From CAMLHU01 sp049680185 (GTDB taxonomy: Bacteria > Gemmatimonadota > Gemmatimonadetes > Gemmatimonadales > GWC2-71-9): a DNA stretch of 64,000 bases. Each line of letters starts with the position of its first letter. Position 1 is the first letter of the stretch. Location: positions 1-64,000 of the forward strand of contig JBAUHI010000020.1 in assembly GCA_049680185.1 (NCBI GenBank). The letters run 5' to 3'. The translations under genes and the position numbers were made by a program. The notes under the pieces were generated by a model. It was not told the DNA's origin and did no database searches. It worked only from the letters and a program-made list of their open reading frames with translations. This document shows positions 59,571 through 64,000 of the stretch, piece after piece.

Positions 59571-60967
59571 GCCGTCGTGGTCGGCGCCGCGGACACACGG
59601 TTGCGGCCGTGCTGCTTGGAGACGTAAAGCGCGGCATCGGCCTGCATCTCCAGGTTCTGCCGACTCGGGCTCGTTTCCGGCCACGCCGCCACCCCGAACG
59701 ACGCGGTCAGCGGGTGCCGATGACCCTGCCACATCCACTGCCCATCTGCCAGCGCCGCCCGGATGCGCTCTGCCACCTGCGTTCCCAGGGCCAACCCTGC
59801 GCCCGGGGCCCAGACCGCGAACTCCTCCCCACCTACGCGTGCGGCCACGTCCGAGCCCCGGACCTGCTCCTGCAACACGCCGGAAAAATGGACCAATGCC
59901 GCATCACCCGCGGGATGGCCCAGCGCGTCGTTCAAGGCCTTGAACCGGTCGAGGTCGGCGTAGATGAGCGCGCCCGAATTGACACCGACCCGGTTCATCG
60001 CCGACTGCAGCCCGCGCCGGTTGACCAGCCCGGTCAACGGGTCGGTCGTGGCCGAAGCGGTCACTGCCTCGGTGGCGAGCGCCAGACCGAGGCGGGGTGC
60101 CGCGCGGGACAACGTGAGCGTCACGGCGCTCAGCTGGCTGGCGCTCAGGTCGTGGTTGTGCGGCAGGCTGATCGCAGCGGCGCCGACCACCCGGTGGTCG
60201 TGCTCGATCGGCAGTACCAGGACCGCCAACCCGCGTTGCCGTCGATCGGCCACGACGTTCCCTGCCGGGTCGTGGGTCGTGTGCAGCTGCGCCAACTCCC
60301 CCCGTGCCACCCGCGCCAGCGGGCTCTCCGCCGGCAGCGGCACGTTGAGCAACCGCCGATCGGAGCGGATCGAGGCCCCGATGATGCGGACCGCCCCTCC
60401 ATCGACCGCCGCGACCAGTGCTTCGGTGTTGAGGGCCCGTTCCAGCTCGAAGGCCAGCGCCAGCCCCACCGTCCCCGGCGATTCCGCGATGAGGGTGCGC
60501 TCGGAAGACCACGTCTCCGCGACCCCTCGATACGCGAGCGCCTCCAGCAGGACCCGCAGGTCGTCACGGACCGCGTCGAGGATGGCCGGGTCGACGCCGG
60601 CCGGGAACAGGATCCCGGCCACCCGGCTCCCCAGCACCTCCGCCACGAGCACGCCGCCGTCCAGCCGCTCCACCGTGGGTCCACCACCCGGTGCCGCCAG
60701 ACGCAGTCGGCTGATCACGACCTCCTCGTCCCGCGCGCTCACGTGGTCTTCGTCCACGGCCCGCTCCGGGATCGCATCCTCCGCCGTTCCACTTCGTCCC
60801 ACCGCCCACACCCCGAGCGCTCCGTGGGCCGCCCGCAGCCACCGTACCGCCGGCGCCGGCAGCATCACGTTGCGACCCGGCCCGCCAAGCGACTTCGACC
60901 GGCCACCCAGCCACCGAGCCAGGACGAACCCGATCCCGAACGCGAGCAGGACCGCGATGACGGTCAC
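59567..60967 (-). CDS. GGDEF-domain diguanylate cyclase
   Basis: 466 residues. N-terminal membrane helix (about 2-20), a GAF-like or unknown sensory region about 60-290, then GGDEF from about 300: DPLTGLVNRRGLQSAM, ADLDRFKALNDALGHPAGDAAL and the active loop VAARVGGEEFAVW, which is catalytically competent (GGEEF). Makes cyclic di-GMP. No RxxD inhibitory site is obvious. Overlaps larB by 4 bases. Together with the HD-GYP gene it shows cyclic-di-GMP turnover in this organism. Confidence 0.9.
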   Translation of the reverse strand: MTVIAVLLAFGIGFVLARWLGGRSKSLGGPGRNVMLPAPAVRWLRAAHGALGVWAVGRSGTAEDAIPERAVDEDHVSARDEEVVISRLRLAAPGGGPTVERLDGGVLVAEVLGSRVAGILFPAGVDPAILDAVRDDLRVLLEALAYRGVAETWSSERTLIAESPGTVGLALAFELERALNTEALVAAVDGGAVRIIGASIRSDRRLLNVPLPAESPLARVARGELAQLHTTHDPAGNVVADRRQRGLAVLVLPIEHDHRVVGAAAISLPHNHDLSASQLSAVTLTLSRAAPRLGLALATEAVTASATTDPLTGLVNRRGLQSAMNRVGVNSGALIYADLDRFKALNDALGHPAGDAALVHFSGVLQEQVRGSDVAARVGGEEFAVWAPGAGLALGTQVAERIRAALADGQWMWQGHRHPLTASFGVAAWPETSPSRQNLEMQADAALYVSKQHGRNRVSAAPTTTA

Positions 60968-61734
60968 GTGGCCGCCGTCGTCCGCTGCAGGATCCGGCGG
61001 GCCGCCATCGCCGCGCCGAAGCCGTTGTCGATGTTGACCACGGTGACCCCCGCCGCGCAGGAATTGAGCATTCCGAGGAGTGCCGCCAGCCCGCCGAATG
61101 CTGCCCCGTATCCGACGCTCGTCGGCACCGCAATGACCGGCACGCCGACCAGGCCGCCCACGACGCTCGGCAATGCACCCTCCATTCCCGCCACCACGAT
61201 CACCACCGCCGCCTCACGGAGCTGGTCGCCCGCCGCGAGGATCCGATGCAACCCCGCCACCCCCACGTCGATGAGCTTGCGGCCCCGGTGTCCCAGCGCC
61301 TGAAGGGCCACGAACGCTTCCTCTGCCACCGGCAGGTCGCTCGTCCCCGCGGCGACCACCAGCGTGAGCGGGCCATCGGCCAGCCGGGCATCGGCCTCGG
61401 GTGTGTGCAGCCACAACGTCCGCGCGAGCTCGTTCCACTCCACCGCCGGAAAACGCTCACGGATCGCGGCCGCATGTTCGTCGGTGGCACGCGTGCCAAG
61501 GAACCCGCCCGAGACGTTGGCGAGACGTTCCGCGATCGCGACGACCTGGTGCGGGGTCTTTCGCTCGCAGAAGATCACCTCGGGCTGCCCCTGGCGGAGC
61601 TCGCGATGATGATCGACCTGCGCGAATTCGAGTTGGGAAACTGGAAAGTCACGGAGCCGCTCCAGCGCATCGGCCGGTGCCAGGCGGCCCGCGGCCACCT
61701 CCGCGAGCAGCGACCGGAGTGCCTCGGGGTTCAC
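60964..61734 (-). CDS. larB: LarB-like nicotinate mononucleotide carboxylase-type protein
   Basis: 256 residues. The C-terminal domain is PurE-like: VVIVVAGMEGALPSVVGGLVGVPVIAVPTSVGYGAAFGG with NIDNGFGAA, and the N-domain has ALERLRDFPVSQLEFAQVDHHRELRQGQPEVIFCERKTPHQ. LarB carboxylates and hydrolyses NaAD in synthesis of the nickel-pincer cofactor. larA, larC and larE are not nearby. GTG start overlaps the dusB stop (GTGA). Confidence 0.88.
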   Translation of the reverse strand: MNPEALRSLLAEVAAGRLAPADALERLRDFPVSQLEFAQVDHHRELRQGQPEVIFCERKTPHQVVAIAERLANVSGGFLGTRATDEHAAAIRERFPAVEWNELARTLWLHTPEADARLADGPLTLVVAAGTSDLPVAEEAFVALQALGHRGRKLIDVGVAGLHRILAAGDQLREAAVVIVVAGMEGALPSVVGGLVGVPVIAVPTSVGYGAAFGGLAALLGMLNSCAAGVTVVNIDNGFGAAMAARRILQRTTAAT

Positions 61735-62732
61735 GCCACCTGCGCGGTGGCCAGCTGACCCTGGCGATCGTCGAGGTAGGTCGAGAAGATGCGCTCCGCG
61801 TCGGCCATGGTCTCGACCTGGAAGAGCCGCTGCCGGAGTTCGCTGGATCCGTGCAGGCCCTTGGTGTACCAGCCGAAGTGCTTGCGGAACTCGATGACCG
61901 TGCGGCGACCGTCCCCCTGGAGCCGCTGGGCAAGCCGAGCATGCTCGAGCGCCACGCCGAAGCGTTCCGCGACGCTCGGCGCCGCCGGGCGAGGGTCGCC
62001 CGCGAGCAGGGCGTGCGCATCCCGGAAGAGCCACGGATTCCCGAACGCGCCGCGCCCCACCATGATCGCGTCGCACCCGGTGTGCCGGTGCATCCGCACC
62101 ACGTCGTCGGCGGTCTGGATATCGCCGTTGCCGATGACCGGGATCGAGAGCGCCGCCTTGACCCGCGCGATCTCGTCCCAGTTGGCCGATCCGCTGAACA
62201 TCTGGGTGCGGGTCCGGGCGTGGAGCGTGAAGGCCCGGGCGCCGGCGTCCTGCATCCGGAGGGCGATCCCCACCGGATCGCGCTGTTCGTCGCTCCAGCC
62301 GCTGCGGGTCTTGACCGTCACCGGCAGGTGGGTCGCGGCGACGCAGGCCCGGATGATCCGATCCACGAGCTCCAGGTCACGCAGGCACCCCGAGCCGCCG
62401 TTGCGCTGGACGACCTTCTTGACCGGGCACCCGAAGTTGATGTCGATGAAGTCGGGTCGGTACGCTTCGGTAACGAGCGCGGTCGCCTCGGCCATCGCGG
62501 CCGGGTCCGCGCCGTAGATCTGGATCCCGATCGGCCGCTCGCACTCCTCGAACTCCGCGCCTTCGAGCGTGTTCTTGATCCGGCGCCGGATGGCCTCGGA
62601 GGAGAGGAATTCGGAGAGCACGACGTCCGCCCCCATCCGCCGGCTGATCTGGCGGAACGGCGCCTCGGAGACCCCCGCCATCGGGGCCAGCAAGAGCGGC
62701 ACGGCGCTCCCGGAAGGATAGGGCAACTTCAT
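61731..62732 (-). CDS. dusB: tRNA-dihydrouridine synthase
   Basis: 333 residues, FMN TIM barrel. LLAPMAGVSEAPFRQISRRMGADVVLSEF, IQIYGADPAAMAEA, IDINFGCPVKKVVQRNGGSGCLRD with the catalytic Cys, VTVKTRSGW, HARTRTQMFSGSANWDEIA and IGNGDIQTADD are the family motifs. ATG at 62732. Head of the dusB-larB-GGDEF operon. The exact Dus subtype is assigned by resemblance to DusB. Confidence 0.92.
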   Translation of the reverse strand: MKLPYPSGSAVPLLLAPMAGVSEAPFRQISRRMGADVVLSEFLSSEAIRRRIKNTLEGAEFEECERPIGIQIYGADPAAMAEATALVTEAYRPDFIDINFGCPVKKVVQRNGGSGCLRDLELVDRIIRACVAATHLPVTVKTRSGWSDEQRDPVGIALRMQDAGARAFTLHARTRTQMFSGSANWDEIARVKAALSIPVIGNGDIQTADDVVRMHRHTGCDAIMVGRGAFGNPWLFRDAHALLAGDPRPAAPSVAERFGVALEHARLAQRLQGDGRRTVIEFRKHFGWYTKGLHGSSELRQRLFQVETMADAERIFSTYLDDRQGQLATAQVA

Positions 62733-62813
62733 GTGGGGAAAATACTTGCCCGCGCCCGGCCCGGCAACGCGGCGCGTTGACGCCGCGTGGCGAAGGCCAT
62801 TAGCTTGCCCGAT

Positions 62814-63266
62814 ATGCACCTGCGTGAATTCATTGCCGATCAGGCCATCGACCTTTCGCTCCACGGGACCGGCAAGGATGAGATCCTCGCCCAACTGGTG
62901 GCCCTCCTCGAGGTCGACGAGCGCTCGGCGGATGCCTTGCTCAAGCTGCTCCGCCGTCGCGAGACGCTGGGCTCGACCGGCGTCGGACGCGGCATCGCCA
63001 TCCCCCATTGCCGGACCCCGGTAGTCACCCAGCTCCGGCTGGCCTTCGGGCGACACGACGCCGGCGTCGATTACCGGGCCATCGACGACAAGCCGGTCCA
63101 CCACTTCTTCCTCATCGTGGCGCCACCGATCGAGGTCTCCAACCAATACCTGCCGGTCCTCGGCAAGATCGCCCAGCTCGCCAAGGAGTCCGATGTCCCC
63201 GACCGCCTCGCCAAGGTCGCCGATGCTGCCCAGTTCTTCGCGCTGTTGAGCGAAAAGGGCGTCTGA
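62814..63266 (+). CDS. PTS EIIA-domain protein (PtsN/fructose type)
   Basis: 150 residues. The phospho-accepting His65 is in GIAIPHCRTP, preceded by LLKLLRRRETLGSTGVGRG; LAFGRHDAGVDYRAIDDKPVHHFFLIVAPP is typical of EIIA-Ntr/mannitol-fructose domains. It stands alone, with no EIIB/EIIC here, so a regulatory PTS role is likelier than sugar uptake. Convergent to dusB's divergent spacer; starts 82 bases from dusB. Confidence 0.88.
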   Translation: MHLREFIADQAIDLSLHGTGKDEILAQLVALLEVDERSADALLKLLRRRETLGSTGVGRGIAIPHCRTPVVTQLRLAFGRHDAGVDYRAIDDKPVHHFFLIVAPPIEVSNQYLPVLGKIAQLAKESDVPDRLAKVADAAQFFALLSEKGV

Positions 63267-63340
63267 AGCGGGTGGCGGGTGGCGGGAACGTGCCAGGTAC
63301 TAGGCGTTAGGTACTAGGTGTGACCGGGACCCCGGCTTGC
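63267..63340. repeat. Heptad tract after the EIIA stop
   Basis: GCGGGTG-GCGGGTG-GCGGGAA then GGTACTA-GGCGTTA-GGTACTA-GGTGTGA follow the TGA stop. It joins the GTGGCGG type of the 838 tract and the CCTAGTA type of 9636, 18003 and 20598 in one tract. The outer edge GGTGTGAC-CGGG is the reverse of the CCCGTCACACC edge at those loci. Confidence 0.65.
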
Positions 63341-63373
63341 ACCGGATGGTTCACCGCACGACCTCCTCATCGA

Positions 63374-64000
63374 TCACATCGCCTCCTGTCCCGGCGGTCG
63401 CACATCCGGCAGCAGCACGGCCAGAAGGCCGAGCAGCGGCAGGAACGCGCATATCTGGTACACGAACACGATGCCATAGTGATCCGCGACCACGCCCAGC
63501 ACCGCGGCGCCGACACCACCCAGGCCGAAGCTGAAGCCGTAGAACAGGCCGGACACCATGCCGATCCGTTGGGTCAGCATATCCTGGGCAAAGACGATGA
63601 TCGCGGGAAAGGCGGAGGACAGCACCAAGCCGATGATGACGCTGAGGCCCACCGTCCAGCGCAGATCCACATAGGGGAGCAGCAAGGTGAACGGCGCGAC
63701 GCCGAGGATCGAGAACCAGATGACCCGTCGGCGGCCGATGCGATCGCCCAACGGGCCACCGATCAGCGTCCCCCCGGCCACCGCGAACAGGAACACCCCC
63801 AACAGTTCCGCCGCCGTGCGCGCCGACACGTGGAATCGTTGCATCAGGTAGAACTCGTAGTAGCTGCTGATGCTGGCGAGATAGAAGAACTTCGAGAACA
63901 TGAGCACCAGCAACACGCCGATGGTGTGGCGGATCATGGGTGCGGGGTATGGCGGCCGATCGTCGGGCCGGGGCGCGCGGACCCGGTCGTTTATGTGCCG
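63374..64000 (-). CDS. Fosmidomycin-resistance-type MFS transporter, C-terminal half
   Basis: 208 codons visible, open to the right edge, about six membrane helices. LMFSKFFYLASISSYYEFYLMQRF, LFAVAGGTLIGGPLGDRIGRRRVIW and QRIGMVSGLFYGFSFGLGGVGAAVLGVVADH match, from memory, the second half of E. coli Fsr. Efflux of fosmidomycin or similar small acids at the inner membrane. The N-terminal half is outside the window. Convergent with the EIIA gene. Confidence 0.88.
   Translation of the reverse strand, partial: RHINDRVRAPRPDDRPPYPAPMIRHTIGVLLVLMFSKFFYLASISSYYEFYLMQRFHVSARTAAELLGVFLFAVAGGTLIGGPLGDRIGRRRVIWFSILGVAPFTLLLPYVDLRWTVGLSVIIGLVLSSAFPAIIVFAQDMLTQRIGMVSGLFYGFSFGLGGVGAAVLGVVADHYGIVFVYQICAFLPLLGLLAVLLPDVRPPGQEAM

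Overview
The window is a 64 kb piece of a GC-rich bacterial chromosome. ECF sigma and RsbU/RsbW-type signalling, TPR-linked Ser/Thr kinases, a PrsW-type protease, many GTG/TTG starts and near-universal 4-base start/stop overlaps suggest a Gemmatimonadota-like organism. That assignment is inference from gene content and style; there is no rRNA in the window to test it.

Layout. (1) 1-4.8 kb: tilS (cut by the window edge), a secreted S9 peptidase, an AAC(3)-I-like acetyltransferase and a two-gene membrane haem-type unit. (2) 5.0-9.6 kb: a lower-GC accessory block of small unrelated genes on the minus strand, separated by imperfect-palindrome sites that start RYYYAAC and end GTTRRRY. These look like integron attC sites. 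No integrase is present, so this is best read as a CALIN (attC cluster lacking an integrase). One cassette carries a DUF262 + HEPN nuclease pair (a defence/toxin module), another a PD-(D/E)XK nuclease. (3) 9.7-18 kb: signalling and envelope genes: a REC-SpoIIE phosphatase, PrsW, a peptidase/propeller/beta-barrel protein, an ECF sigma factor with a membrane anti-sigma-like protein whose C-terminal half is about 24 tandem nonapeptides, and an RsbW-RsbV fusion. (4) 18-26.3 kb: a TPR Ser/Thr kinase, the Mpo1-apaG-pdxH operon, a helix-turn-helix regulator and, divergent from it behind a strong sigma70 promoter with an operator-like palindrome, two DUF3494 ice-binding lipoproteins. (5) 26.5-40.8 kb: a long minus-strand run of mostly overlapping genes: trpC-trpF-trpB-HEAT-HD-GYP-trpA-MCP-folK-panB-panC-panD-HD-LytR_C-DCC-lipoprotein-small protein-FMN reductase-Fe/S protein. 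(6) 40.8-42.5 kb: lexA on the plus strand, lodged between trpC and trpD. (7) 42.6-58.4 kb: a plus-strand run truA-htrA-purB-purC-psd-pssA-purS-purQ-(secreted protein)-(Zn ribbon)-purL-purF-ppdK-purE-purK. (8) 58.4-64 kb: a secreted protein, tmRNA (minus), a diguanylate cyclase-larB-dusB operon, an EIIA domain protein and the 3' half of a fosmidomycin-resistance-type MFS transporter.

The two long metabolic runs supply purine nucleotides, phosphatidylethanolamine, tryptophan and pantothenate. The signalling genes woven into the trp run (HEAT, HD-GYP, chemoreceptor-like) and the lipid genes inside the pur run are the unusual parts of the core region. A family of 7-bp-period repeats sits directly after the stop codons of several unrelated genes across the window.
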